A DNA stretch of 50,428 nucleotides, from the NCBI RefSeq assembly GCF_009829925.1, contig NZ_SNVJ01000001.1:397984-448411 (forward strand), in the 5' to 3' direction. The notes beneath the pieces are model-generated. The model was not told the DNA's origin, did not search any database, and worked only from the letters and a program-made list of their open reading frames with translations. Positions 7,015 to 15,236 of the stretch are shown in pieces (within the stretch, counting starts at the first letter, position 1; every line of letters starts with the position of its first letter). The position numbers and the translations under genes were made by a program. Origin of the DNA: Teichococcus coralli. GTDB lineage: Bacteria > Pseudomonadota > Alphaproteobacteria > Acetobacterales > Acetobacteraceae.

Positions 7015-9366
7015 ATGAACTCTCCCTTTGATCCGGCCCAGGTGAAGTTTGGCATCGGCCAGCCGGTCTCCCGCAAGGAGGACCCCGTGCTGCTGCGCGG
7101 CGAGGGCCGCTACAGCGACGACCTCAGCCTCCCCGGCCAGGCGCGCGCCGTGATGGTGCGCAGCCCCTACGCCCATGGCGTGCTGCGCGGCATCGACAGC
7201 GCCGAGGCGAAGGGCATGCCCGGCGTGCTGGCGATCTATACCGGGCACGATCTGGAGGGCGCCGGCCTTGGCCCCATGCTGGCGACGGTCGCCCAGAAGA
7301 ACCGCGACGGCTCCGACGCCCGCACCCCGCGCCAGCCGCCGCTGACCACCGACAGGGTCCGCTATGTCGGCGACCCCGTGGCGGTCGTGGTGGCCGAGAC
7401 CGTTGAGCAGGCACGCGACGCCGCCGAGGCGGTGATCCTCGACATCGACCCGCTTCCGGCGGTGACGGAGGCGCGCGAGGCCGCCGAGGCCCCGGCCCTC
7501 TACGACGACGTGCCCGGCAACCTGGTGGTGGACTTCCACTACGGCGATGCCGGCAAGGTGGCGGAGGCTTTCGCCCGCGCGGCGCATGTCACCAGGGTGC
7601 CGCTGCGCAACAGCCGCGTGATCGTCGCGCCGATGGAGCCACGCGCGGCGATCGCCAGCTTCGAGGCCGGCGAGGACCGCTACGTGCTGCGCATGGGCAG
7701 CCAGGGCGTGTTCGGCATGCGCGGCAACATCGCCAAGGTGATGGGGATCGATCCGGAGAAGCTGCGCATCCTGACCGGCAACGTCGGCGGCTCCTTCGGC
7801 ATGAAGGCCTCGGTCTATCCCGAATACATCGCGCTGCTGCACGCCGCCCGCACGCTCGGCCGTCCGGTGAAGTGGACCGACGAGCGCTCGGGCAGCTTCC
7901 TCTCCGACAGCCACGGCCGCGACCACGACATGACCGGCGAGCTGGCGCTGGATGCCGAGGGGCATTTCCTGGCCGTGCGGATCAGCGGCCACTCCAATCT
8001 TGGCGCCTATCTCAGCAACGCCACCACCCTGCCCTCCACCGGCAACACGGTGAAGAACGTCGTCGGCGTCTACCGCACGCCGCTGGTGGAGGTGGCCACG
8101 CGCTGCATGGTCACCAACACCACCCCGGTCGGCGCCTATCGCGGCGCCGGGCGGCCGGAGGGCAACTACTACATGGAGCGGCTGATCGACACGGCGGCCC
8201 GCGAGATGGGCATCGACCGCGTCGAGCTGCGTCGCCGCAACCAGATCCAGCCCGACCAGATCCCCTACAAGACCCCGGCCGGCACGACCTATGACAGCGG
8301 CGACTTCCCGGCCATCCTGGACGAGGCGCTGGCCGCCGCCGACTGGGACGGCTTCGCCGCCCGCCGCGCCGAGAGCCGCCGCAACGGCAAGCTGCGCGGC
8401 CGCGGCATCGGCCACTACCTGGAGGTGACGGCGCCGCCCTCGAAGGAGATGGGCGGCATCCGCTTCGAGCCGGACGGCAGCGTCACCATCATCACCGGCA
8501 CGCTGGACTACGGCCAGGGCCACGCCTCGCCCTTCGCGCAGGTGCTGGTGGACCGGCTCGGCGTTCCCTTCGAGAAGATCAACCTGCTGCAGGGCGACAG
8601 CGACCAGCTGATCGCCGGCGGCGGCACCGGCGGCTCGCGCTCGATCATGGCCAGCGGCCAATCCATCGCCGGCGCCAGCGCGCTGGTCATCGAGAAGGGC
8701 CGGCAGCTCGCCGGGCACTTCCTGGAGGCATCGGCGGAGGACATCGAGTTCTCCGGCGGCCGCTTCACCATCGCCGGCACCGACCGCGGCATCGGCATCA
8801 TGGAGCTGGCGGAGCGGCTGCGCACGGCGGGCGACCTGCCGGACGACCTGCCCCGCACGCTCGACGTCTCGCATGCCGAGCAGTACGAGGATTCCGCCTT
8901 CCCCAATGGCTGCCACGTCGCCGAGGTGGAGATCGATCCGGACACCGGGGAGACCGAGGTGGTCCGCTATGTCATGGTCAACGACTTCGGCGTGATCGTG
9001 AACCCGCTGCTGGTCGAGGGCCAGGCGCATGGCGGCATCGTGCAGGGCATCGGCCAGGCGCTGACCGAGCTGACCGCCTACGACTCCGAGGGCCAGATCC
9101 TCACCGGCTCCTTCATGGACTATGGCCTGCCGCGCGCCGTCCATGCGCCGCTTTTCGAGTTCCGCAGCCACCCCGTGCCGGCGCGCACCAACACGCTTGG
9201 CGCCAAGGGGTGTGGCGAGGCGGGCTGCGCGGGCTCGCTGCCGGCGGTGATGAACGCGGTGGTGGACGCCCTCTCCGAGGTCGGCATCCACCACATCGAC
9301 ATGCCGGCAACACCGACCAAGATCTGGCAGGCGATCCAGGCGCAGGGCGGCGGCGCCGCCGCCTGA
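7015..9366 (+). CDS. Xanthine dehydrogenase/CoxL-family molybdopterin-binding subunit (orphan)
   Basis: A 783-residue large subunit of a molybdenum hydroxylase. The N-terminal a/b hammerhead (RKEDPVLLRGEGRYSDDL) is followed by the Moco domain with GNVGGSFGMKA and the C-terminal GAKGCGEAGCAGSLPAVMNAV, which holds the glutamate (GCGEAG) expected to act as catalytic base. The active-site loop reads AYRGAGRPE, the form II type, not the AYXCSFR of true CO dehydrogenase, so CO oxidation is unlikely. The usual FAD (CoxM) and 2Fe-2S (CoxS) subunits are absent on both sides; they may be encoded elsewhere. The substrate is probably an aldehyde or N-heterocycle (inference). Confidence 0.93.
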   Translation: MNSPFDPAQVKFGIGQPVSRKEDPVLLRGEGRYSDDLSLPGQARAVMVRSPYAHGVLRGIDSAEAKGMPGVLAIYTGHDLEGAGLGPMLATVAQKNRDGSDARTPRQPPLTTDRVRYVGDPVAVVVAETVEQARDAAEAVILDIDPLPAVTEAREAAEAPALYDDVPGNLVVDFHYGDAGKVAEAFARAAHVTRVPLRNSRVIVAPMEPRAAIASFEAGEDRYVLRMGSQGVFGMRGNIAKVMGIDPEKLRILTGNVGGSFGMKASVYPEYIALLHAARTLGRPVKWTDERSGSFLSDSHGRDHDMTGELALDAEGHFLAVRISGHSNLGAYLSNATTLPSTGNTVKNVVGVYRTPLVEVATRCMVTNTTPVGAYRGAGRPEGNYYMERLIDTAAREMGIDRVELRRRNQIQPDQIPYKTPAGTTYDSGDFPAILDEALAAADWDGFAARRAESRRNGKLRGRGIGHYLEVTAPPSKEMGGIRFEPDGSVTIITGTLDYGQGHASPFAQVLVDRLGVPFEKINLLQGDSDQLIAGGGTGGSRSIMASGQSIAGASALVIEKGRQLAGHFLEASAEDIEFSGGRFTIAGTDRGIGIMELAERLRTAGDLPDDLPRTLDVSHAEQYEDSAFPNGCHVAEVEIDPDTGETEVVRYVMVNDFGVIVNPLLVEGQAHGGIVQGIGQALTELTAYDSEGQILTGSFMDYGLPRAVHAPLFEFRSHPVPARTNTLGAKGCGEAGCAGSLPAVMNAVVDALSEVGIHHIDMPATPTKIWQAIQAQGGGAAA

Positions 9367-9380
9367 GCACCCCCGGGGGG

Positions 9381-9400
9381 GGGCGGCAGGCGCGCCGCCC
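9381..9400. terminator. Hairpin between convergent CoxL-like and hydrolase genes
   Basis: A perfect 7-bp stem GGGCGGC/GCCGCCC with a 6-base loop, placed exactly between two convergent stop codons. It has no T-tract in either direction, so it is a candidate bidirectional terminator by position and stem strength only. Confidence 0.5.
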
Positions 9401-10239
9401 TAACCCGCGCCGGGGGGCAGCATCTCCGCCGCCGCGCGGTTGAAGGCGTCCGCCGCCTCGTAGGCGACCCAGTGGCCGGCGCCGGGAATGGCGCGGCAAC
9501 GGGCATCCGGCCGGATGCCGCGGATCAGGGCGAAGCGCGACTCGAGCTGCGGATAGGCGATGGCATCGCGTTCGCCATAAATGACGTTCAGCGGCGCCGT
9601 GACGCCGGGCAGCGTGTCGCGCAGCCATGTCGCCGGCATGAAGCTGCGCGAGTTGATCCGGGTGTGATCGCTGTTCCAGCTCTGGATGGCGAGCGCAGTC
9701 GCGTCGATCCGCGCCGGATCTGCCAGCATCAGCCGCGCGAGATTGGCGCGGTGCGCGGCGGCCCGCTCCTCGCCCTGTTTGTCGCGGATCTTCTCCAGCA
9801 CCACCGGCGGGCGCGGCAGACCGAGACCGCCCGCGCCCACCAGCGTCAGCGAGCGCAGGTCGCGGTCACGCAGCGCGGCCAGCCCGCCGGAGAGAACGGC
9901 GCCGAAGGAGAAGCCCATCAGGTCGAAGCGCGTGCCGGGGCCGAGGAGTGCATCCAGGCCGGCGGAAAGCACCTGGGTGACACCCTCCGGCGTCGTCGGC
10001 GGCGGCGGAAGGTCGGAGTCGCCGAGGCCGGGGAGATCGGCCGCGAGCACCAGCCGGCCACGCGCCAGGGCGCCAATGTTGCGCGCCCAGTGCCGCCAGG
10101 AACCAGCGCCGCCATGCAGCAGCACCAGCGGCGGCCCCTCGCCCCAGAGGCGCCAGGCCATGTTGCCCTTGCCGCAGGGCGTCTCCACGCGCCGGGCCTC
10201 CGCCTCCAGGCGCGCCACCAGCGGCGGGACCTCACCCAT
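9400..10239 (-). CDS. Alpha/beta fold hydrolase
   Basis: A 279-residue serine hydrolase of the alpha/beta fold. Visible elements are the oxyanion strand PLVLLHGGAGSW, the nucleophile elbow GFSFGA, the acid in YGERDAIA and the catalytic His in GAGHWVAYE, so the triad is complete. It resembles MhpC/epoxide hydrolase-like enzymes that cleave esters or C-C bonds of ring-fission products. I place the start at the ATG at 10239, preceded by GGCAGGGA. An in-frame ATG at 10287 has AGGAGGT directly against it, too close to be a good ribosome site, but cannot be excluded. It is transcribed alone, convergent with the CoxL-like gene. Confidence 0.88.
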   Translation of the reverse strand: MGEVPPLVARLEAEARRVETPCGKGNMAWRLWGEGPPLVLLHGGAGSWRHWARNIGALARGRLVLAADLPGLGDSDLPPPPTTPEGVTQVLSAGLDALLGPGTRFDLMGFSFGAVLSGGLAALRDRDLRSLTLVGAGGLGLPRPPVVLEKIRDKQGEERAAAHRANLARLMLADPARIDATALAIQSWNSDHTRINSRSFMPATWLRDTLPGVTAPLNVIYGERDAIAYPQLESRFALIRGIRPDARCRAIPGAGHWVAYEAADAFNRAAAEMLPPGAG

Positions 10240-10648
10240 CGTTCCCTGCCAGGTTGACGCAAGCCTTGTCTCATCCCGGTCCAACATACCTCCTTCCGGC
10301 AGGCGCCTGTGCCCCGCCTCCTGCCCAGTCTAGGCCGATCGGGAAGAATGGGGAGGCGGGCTGCCGCGGCGCCGCGGAACGCGCCTGCTGCGCTGAGCGA
10401 CGAGGGTCGTAGCCGGACGAGCCGCGGACCGGTCGCGGCATGTCTTTCTCGGCGCTCCGAACCTCCCGCCCGAGCGCCCACCGCGACAGCGCCCACCACG
10501 ACAATGTCATGCCCCGTGCGCGCCCCTCCCGTCCCACTGCTTCGTTACCCTCCGAGGTGGAGGTTCTCTGACACCGGTCTGCCGCCAACCTGCACCAGGT
10601 TTGAAAGCTACAGCTGTATGCGTCATGCGGCGCCAGGAACCATATTCA
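10240..10648. other. Divergent intergenic region, hydrolase / hybrid kinase
   Basis: About 410 bases without a convincing gene. It must hold promoters for the hydrolase (leftward) and the hybrid kinase (rightward). A perfect inverted repeat is described separately at 10587-10601, and a further CCTCC/GGAGG pair lies near 10549-10563. No convincing -35/-10 pair stands out. Confidence 0.5.
10587..10601. promoter_or_regulatory. Perfect 6-3-6 inverted repeat upstream of hybrid kinase
   Basis: AACCTG-CAC-CAGGTT is a perfect 15-base palindrome 48 bases before the chosen kinase start. It is of the size bound by a small dimeric regulator. Binding is inference. Confidence 0.35.
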
Positions 10649-12796
10649 ATGAACGAAGCCGGGCGGGATCATGCGACGCAAGCAGGCCATGCAAGGCAGA
10701 ACAGCGCGTCCAAGCGCCTTGAGGACGAGAACGAGCAGCTCCGGCTAAGCCTTGGGTCGGTCCGCGAGGAGGCTGAGGCTTTCGCCGAGGAGCGCGCCGA
10801 GCTTGAGCGGAAGCTCGACGTCCGCACCAGGGCATTGCGGCAGGCCGAGGCGCAGCTCGCCATGCATCGGAGCAAGCCGCAGGACTTCCGCGGCAGGCTC
10901 GGCACGCCCGGCGCCCGGCTCCTTGACGTCATGGCCTCCCGGAGGGACCGCGACGCTCCGGACGAGGAGGGGCGCATCGCGCTCGAGGAAATGCGGGTTC
11001 TCGCCGAGGAGCTGGAGGCTGGCAACGCCGCCCTGAGCCTGGCCAACCAGGAGCTGGAACAGCGCGTCTCCTCCCGCACCTCGGAGCTTGCCGCAGCCCG
11101 CGAAGCCCTGCATCGAAGCGAGGAGCGCCTGCGCCTGGCCCTCACCTTCGCCGGCGCGGGCGAATGGGACCTGCGGCTGGGCGAGAACCGGGCGACATGG
11201 TCGAAGGAATGGTGCGCGCTGCACGGCCTCGACGCCGCCTCGGCCGAACCCTGCCGGGAGACCTGGACCGGCCGCGTCCATCCGGAGGACCTGCTTGCGG
11301 TGGAGGCCGCGCTTGAGCGCAGCCTGAAGGGCGGGCAGCCGGACTTCGCCGTGGAATACCGCCTGCGGGATGCGCGGGGCGGCGAGCGGTGGCTGGCCGG
11401 CCGTGGCCGCCTCCTGCATGACGCGCACGGCCATCCCATGCAGCTGTCCGGCCTGAGCTTCGACATCACGGCCCGCAAGGCTGCGGAACGGGTGCTGGCC
11501 AGGCGCAACCTTCTCCTGGAGGAGGAGGTCGAGGCCGCGATGGCGGCGAGGCAGGCCGCGCAGACGCAGCGTTTCCAGACCATGAAGATGGAGGCGCTCG
11601 GGCAGCTCACCGGCGGCGTTGCGCATGACTTCAACAACGTCCTCGCCGTGCTGATCAGCGGCATGACCCTCCTGCTGCGCGCCGATTCCGAGGAGCAGCG
11701 CAACAGCCTGCTCCAGAGCATGATGCAGGCGGCGCGGCGCGGCGCCACCCTGACCCAGCGGCTGCTCACCTTCGCCCGCCGGCAGCCGCTTCAGTCCGAT
11801 CCGCTGGAGTTGCAGATCTGGATGCAGGAGATGCACGGCCTGGCCGCGCCCGTTCTGCGCGCCGGAATGCGCCTGAAGACCGAGGCGGAAGGCGACGTGG
11901 GCCCTGTGCTCGTGGACCGCGGCGAGCTTGAGCAGGCGATGCTCAACGTGCTGGTCAACGCGCGGGATGCCATGCCGAATGGGGGCACGGTGACGCTTTC
12001 CGCACGCAAGGTGCATGTCCAGGCCGCCAGCGACCCGGATGGGCTGGACGGCGACTTCGTCGAGCTGGGTGTGGAGGACGAGGGCCACGGCATACCGCCG
12101 GAAATGCTGCCGCGCATTTTCGAGCCGTTCTTCACGACCAAGCCCGTCGGCAAGGGCACCGGGCTCGGCCTTCCGCAGGTCTATGGCTTCGCGCGGCAAT
12201 CAGGCGGCACGGTGCGGGTTGCCAGCGAGGTCGGCAAGGGCACGCGGATCGCCTTGCTCCTGCCCTGCGCGAAGGGCGCGGGCCAGTGCGTGACGGTGCC
12301 GCAGGGCGAGGCGCCGGCTCCCATGGCGCAGGACGCGCCGATGCTGGTTCTCGTGGTGGAGGATGACGACCAGGTCGCCGCCATGACGGTTGAGCTGCTC
12401 AGGACTCTCGGCCACACCGTGCAGCGCGTGAGCAGCACCGACGAAGCCCTGCATGCGCTGGAGCAAACGCAGTTCGACTTCCTGCTGGCCGATGTGATGC
12501 TTGGTGGTGGACCCGATGGCATCGAGCTTGCCGTGGCGGTGAGCCGCCTCTGGCCCAACCTGCCGCTCCTGCTTGCCAGCGGCTATGGCGGCATGCCGGA
12601 GCGGATCGCCGCCGCCAAGCTTCCCCTCCTGCGCAAACCCTTTGGCGAGGATGAGCTCCGGCAGGCGATCCGCGCGGTCTGTGCGCGTGCGGGCCGCGCC
12701 CTCTCGCCTTGTCCCGGGCCAGCCGCGCGCCCGACCGGCCGGAGCGGACCCTCCGCCGACGGGGCCGCGCGCCTCCCTTCCCAGGGACCCTCCTAG
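10649..12796 (+). CDS. PAS-domain hybrid sensor histidine kinase with C-terminal receiver
   Basis: A 715-residue soluble hybrid kinase. In order: an N-terminal coiled coil (residues about 20-140), a PAS domain with PAC (about 155-290, ending in LSFDITARKAAERV), a HisKA domain with GGVAHDFNN whose phospho-acceptor is His326, an HATPase domain (NVLVNARDAMPNGG, VEDEGHGIPPEM, GTGLGLPQVYG), and a receiver with the acidic cluster VVEDDDQ and acceptor Asp615 (LLADVMLGG). The tail of about 40 residues is Pro/Ala-rich. There are no membrane segments, so it senses a cytoplasmic or PAS-bound signal. The ATG at 10649 has AGGAA nine bases upstream; an in-frame start at 10601 is less likely. No cognate regulator with an output domain is adjacent. 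Confidence 0.93.
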   Translation: MNEAGRDHATQAGHARQNSASKRLEDENEQLRLSLGSVREEAEAFAEERAELERKLDVRTRALRQAEAQLAMHRSKPQDFRGRLGTPGARLLDVMASRRDRDAPDEEGRIALEEMRVLAEELEAGNAALSLANQELEQRVSSRTSELAAAREALHRSEERLRLALTFAGAGEWDLRLGENRATWSKEWCALHGLDAASAEPCRETWTGRVHPEDLLAVEAALERSLKGGQPDFAVEYRLRDARGGERWLAGRGRLLHDAHGHPMQLSGLSFDITARKAAERVLARRNLLLEEEVEAAMAARQAAQTQRFQTMKMEALGQLTGGVAHDFNNVLAVLISGMTLLLRADSEEQRNSLLQSMMQAARRGATLTQRLLTFARRQPLQSDPLELQIWMQEMHGLAAPVLRAGMRLKTEAEGDVGPVLVDRGELEQAMLNVLVNARDAMPNGGTVTLSARKVHVQAASDPDGLDGDFVELGVEDEGHGIPPEMLPRIFEPFFTTKPVGKGTGLGLPQVYGFARQSGGTVRVASEVGKGTRIALLLPCAKGAGQCVTVPQGEAPAPMAQDAPMLVLVVEDDDQVAAMTVELLRTLGHTVQRVSSTDEALHALEQTQFDFLLADVMLGGGPDGIELAVAVSRLWPNLPLLLASGYGGMPERIAAAKLPLLRKPFGEDELRQAIRAVCARAGRALSPCPGPAARPTGRSGPSADGAARLPSQGPS

Positions 12797-12812
12797 GGAC
12801 GGCCCGCGCCGC

Positions 12813-13508
12813 TCATTCCATTCCGCGGCCCAGGTCGGCGCCAATGAAGGCGCCGGTCCGTTCGTAGTGCTGCGCCAGCAGCGCTGCCGCCATTTCCGCG
12901 TCACGCTCCAGCGTGGCCCGCGCGATGGCCGCATGTTCGGCCGCCACGTCGCGGCCTGGATAAGCCAGGGTGTTGGAAAGTGCCCGGTAACGACGTGCTT
13001 CCTCCCGCAGCCGGTTGCAGAAGGCCAGCAGCGGCGGTGCGCTGCAGGCGGCCAGCAGCGCCTGATGGAAGCGCAGATGGCAGGCCTCCCATTCGGGGTT
13101 GGCGACGAAGCGGTGCGGGTCGAGTGAGCGGGCGGCACGGTTCAGCCGGTGCTCGGCCAGCACCACGGCCTCCTCCCAGGCGGCGTCGCCGCGCCGGATG
13201 GCTTCCCGCAAGGCCGCGCATTCAGCCAGGACGCGGCTGCGGATCAGCCCGTCGAGCTGGCCCGGGGCCGCCGCCGCCACGCGGAAGCCGCGATGCTCCA
13301 GCCGCTCGGCGAGGCCTTCGGCGGCCAGCTTCGAGAGAGCTTCCCGCATCGGCGAGGCGCCGGCGCCGTAGCTTTCGGCAAGGTCGCGCAGCTTGAGCTT
13401 CCGCCCAGGCGGCAACCGGCCGGAAAGGATGTCCTCGCGCAGCCGCCGGTGCACGGCGGTGGCGAGGGTGGGATCGCGCGCGTCGGGGAAGGCGGCCGTC
13501 TCAGACAT
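12813..13508 (-). CDS. GntR family transcriptional regulator, FCD subfamily
   Basis: A 231-residue regulator with an N-terminal winged helix (about residues 14-78; ILSGRLPPGRKLKLRDLAESYGAGASPMREAL is the GntR signature region) and a C-terminal FCD ligand/metal domain with histidines in FHQALLAAC, EHAAI and QHYERTG. FCD-GntR proteins usually repress catabolic operons until an organic-acid intermediate binds. It is divergent from the FAH-family gene, with 114 bases between starts, and is the obvious candidate to control the rightward array of catabolic and transport genes (inference). Its 3' end lies 17 bases from the kinase stop. Confidence 0.9.
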   Translation of the reverse strand: MSETAAFPDARDPTLATAVHRRLREDILSGRLPPGRKLKLRDLAESYGAGASPMREALSKLAAEGLAERLEHRGFRVAAAAPGQLDGLIRSRVLAECAALREAIRRGDAAWEEAVVLAEHRLNRAARSLDPHRFVANPEWEACHLRFHQALLAACSAPPLLAFCNRLREEARRYRALSNTLAYPGRDVAAEHAAIARATLERDAEMAAALLAQHYERTGAFIGADLGRGME

Positions 13509-13564
13509 GACGAACCATCATCGGGCGATTGGCGGAAGGGCACAAGAGTTTGCGGAAATCCTCC

Positions 13565-13591
13565 TTGACGCTCCCGGAATTTCGATAAAAT
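13565..13591 (+). promoter_or_regulatory. Candidate sigma-70-like promoter of the catabolic array
   Basis: TTGACG at 13565-13570 and TAAAAT at 13586-13591 with a 15-base spacer, in a locally AT-rich patch of an otherwise GC-rich region between GntR and the FAH-family gene. The spacer is shorter than the optimum of 17. A GntR operator would be expected here, but no clear palindrome was found. Confidence 0.4.
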
Positions 13592-13622
13592 CTTCTAGGA
13601 GGACTTCGGAAGGAACCGGTGC

Positions 13623-14486
13623 GTGCGCCTGATCGCGTTTGAGCATGAGGGCCGCGCGGCCCTTGGCGCCCGTCTGGGCGAGGATGTCGTGACCCTGGCC
13701 GATGTGGTGCCGGGCCTGCCGCATGACCCGGTGCAGGCACTGGCCGCCCTTGGCCTGCCGGAAGGCGCCCCTGCCCTCGCGGCGAGGCTGGAGGGCGCGC
13801 CGCGCCGCCCGCTGAAGGATGTGCGGCTGCTGCCGGCGGTGCCGCGCCCGGGCAAGGTGATCTGCATCGGCCTGAACTATGCGCTGCATGCCAAGGAGGG
13901 GAACAACCCGATCCCCGACTATCCCGCCGTGTTCTTCCGTGGCCCGACCTCGCTCGCCGCGCATGGCCAGGCGCTGCTCCGCCCGAAGGTGTCCGACAAG
14001 TTCGACTACGAGGCCGAGCTGGCCATCGTCATCGGCCGCCGCGCGCGGCACCTGACGGAGGCGGACGCGCTGTCCTGCGTCGCCGGCTACACCTGCATGA
14101 ACGAAGGCTCGATCCGCGACTACCAGCGCAAGTCCGCGCAGTGGACCATGGGCAAGAACTTCGACCGCACCGGCGGCCTCGGCCCCGAGATCGTCACGCC
14201 GGACGAGCTGCCGCAGGGCCCCAACGCGCTGCGCATCAGCTCGCGCCTGAACGGCACGACGATGCAGGACAGCCACACCTCCGACATGATCTTCTCCGTG
14301 CCGCGCATCCTCGCCATCCTTTCCGAGGTGATGACGCTGGAGCCGGGCGACGTGATCGCCACCGGCACGCCGAGCGGCGTCGGCTATGCGCGCAAGCCGC
14401 CGGTCTTCATGAAGGCTGGCGACACGGTGGAGATCGAGGTCGAGGGCATCGGCACCCTGGTCAACACCGTCGAGGACGAGGGCTGA
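13623..14486 (+). CDS. Fumarylacetoacetate hydrolase family protein
   Basis: A 287-residue FAH-fold enzyme; the family cleaves C-C bonds, hydrates or isomerises keto-acid intermediates of aromatic degradation. It shows the N-terminal ligand motif IGLNYALHAKE (82-92), metal ligands in FDYEAELAIVIG (E130, E132) and the GYTCMNEGSIRDYQ segment, where the third acidic ligand is Glu161 instead of the usual Asp. FDRTGGLGPEIVTPDEL and the C-terminal GDVIATGTPSGVG are canonical. It starts at GTG 13623 with AAGGAA upstream. It is first in the array opposite GntR. The pathway position could be oxaloacetate decarboxylase-like, hydroxyhepta-dienedioate isomerase-like or ureidoglycolate lyase-like; sequence alone does not decide. 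Confidence 0.9.
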   Translation: MRLIAFEHEGRAALGARLGEDVVTLADVVPGLPHDPVQALAALGLPEGAPALAARLEGAPRRPLKDVRLLPAVPRPGKVICIGLNYALHAKEGNNPIPDYPAVFFRGPTSLAAHGQALLRPKVSDKFDYEAELAIVIGRRARHLTEADALSCVAGYTCMNEGSIRDYQRKSAQWTMGKNFDRTGGLGPEIVTPDELPQGPNALRISSRLNGTTMQDSHTSDMIFSVPRILAILSEVMTLEPGDVIATGTPSGVGYARKPPVFMKAGDTVEIEVEGIGTLVNTVEDEG

Positions 14487-14573
14487 AGCGATGCGCGGCA
14501 CGGCGGCAGGCAGCGGGCTGTTTCGCCTCCGGGGCCGCGCCCTTCCGTGCCCGGCCAGAGAGCCTGACGGGCC

Positions 14574-15236
14574 ATGACCGCAGGCCCTTGCGTCACCCTG
14601 TCCTTCGACAACGGCCCCGAGCCGGAGGTGACGCCGGGCGTGCTGGACGTCCTGCGCGCGCGTGGGCTGCGCGCCACCTTTTTCGTTATCGGCCGCAAGC
14701 TTGCTGCCTGTCGCACCCTGGCCGCGCGCGCTCATGCCGAGGGGCATTGGATCGGCAACCATAGCTGGAGCCATTCCGGCCCGCTCGGCGGACGGCCGGA
14801 CAAAGATGCCGCCGCCGAGATCGGTCGCACCCAGGATCTCATCGGCAAACTCGCGCATCCCGACCGGCTGTTCCGCCCGCAAGGCGGCGGAGGCGCGCTC
14901 GGGCCACATCTGCTGAGCGGCGCCGCGCTCGACCTGCTGGTGCGCGGCCGCTTCACCTGCGTGCTGTGGAACGCCGTGCCGGGCGACTACCGCGATGCGG
15001 AGGGCTGGGTCGAGCGGGCGCTTGCGCTGTGCCGCGGCCCCGCGCCGGTCGCGCTCGTGCTGCATGACCTGCCGAACGGCGCCATGCGCCATCTCGACCG
15101 CTTCCTGGGCCGCCTGGCCGACCAGGGCGCCCGCTTCACACAGGACTTCCCACCCGCCTGCCTTCCGCTGTGCCGCGGCGTCGCGACGGGGCCGATCGCG
15201 GACTACGTCACCCTCCCCGCGGGAGTCTCAGCATGA
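14574..15236 (+). CDS. Polysaccharide deacetylase family (NodB-homology) protein
   Basis: A 220-residue NodB-fold carbohydrate esterase 4-like protein. Motif 1 is SFDNG (10-14) instead of T/SFDDG: the catalytic-base Asp12 is kept but the metal-ligand Asp is Asn13. Motif 2 is intact as NHSWSH (H63, H67). There is no signal peptide, so it is probably cytosolic, which argues against a cell-wall substrate. In this context it may act on an amide or formamide of a pathway intermediate, as PuuE/allantoinase-type members do (inference). The stop overlaps the Bug gene start (ATGA). Confidence 0.85.
   Translation: MTAGPCVTLSFDNGPEPEVTPGVLDVLRARGLRATFFVIGRKLAACRTLAARAHAEGHWIGNHSWSHSGPLGGRPDKDAAAEIGRTQDLIGKLAHPDRLFRPQGGGGALGPHLLSGAALDLLVRGRFTCVLWNAVPGDYRDAEGWVERALALCRGPAPVALVLHDLPNGAMRHLDRFLGRLADQGARFTQDFPPACLPLCRGVATGPIADYVTLPAGVSA

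Noticed and set aside
6997..9294. 765-codon open frame on the minus strand opposite the CoxL-like gene
   Set aside because: It has no domain and a His/Val/Gly-rich shadow composition, while the plus strand encodes a complete molybdoenzyme subunit.
12780..12805. GGGACCCTCCTAGGGA palindromic sequence between kinase and GntR stops as a terminator
   Set aside because: The stem is short and interrupted with no T-tract, too weak to call.
13518..15092. 524-codon minus-strand frame opposite FAH and deacetylase genes
   Set aside because: Antisense to two genes with diagnostic motifs.
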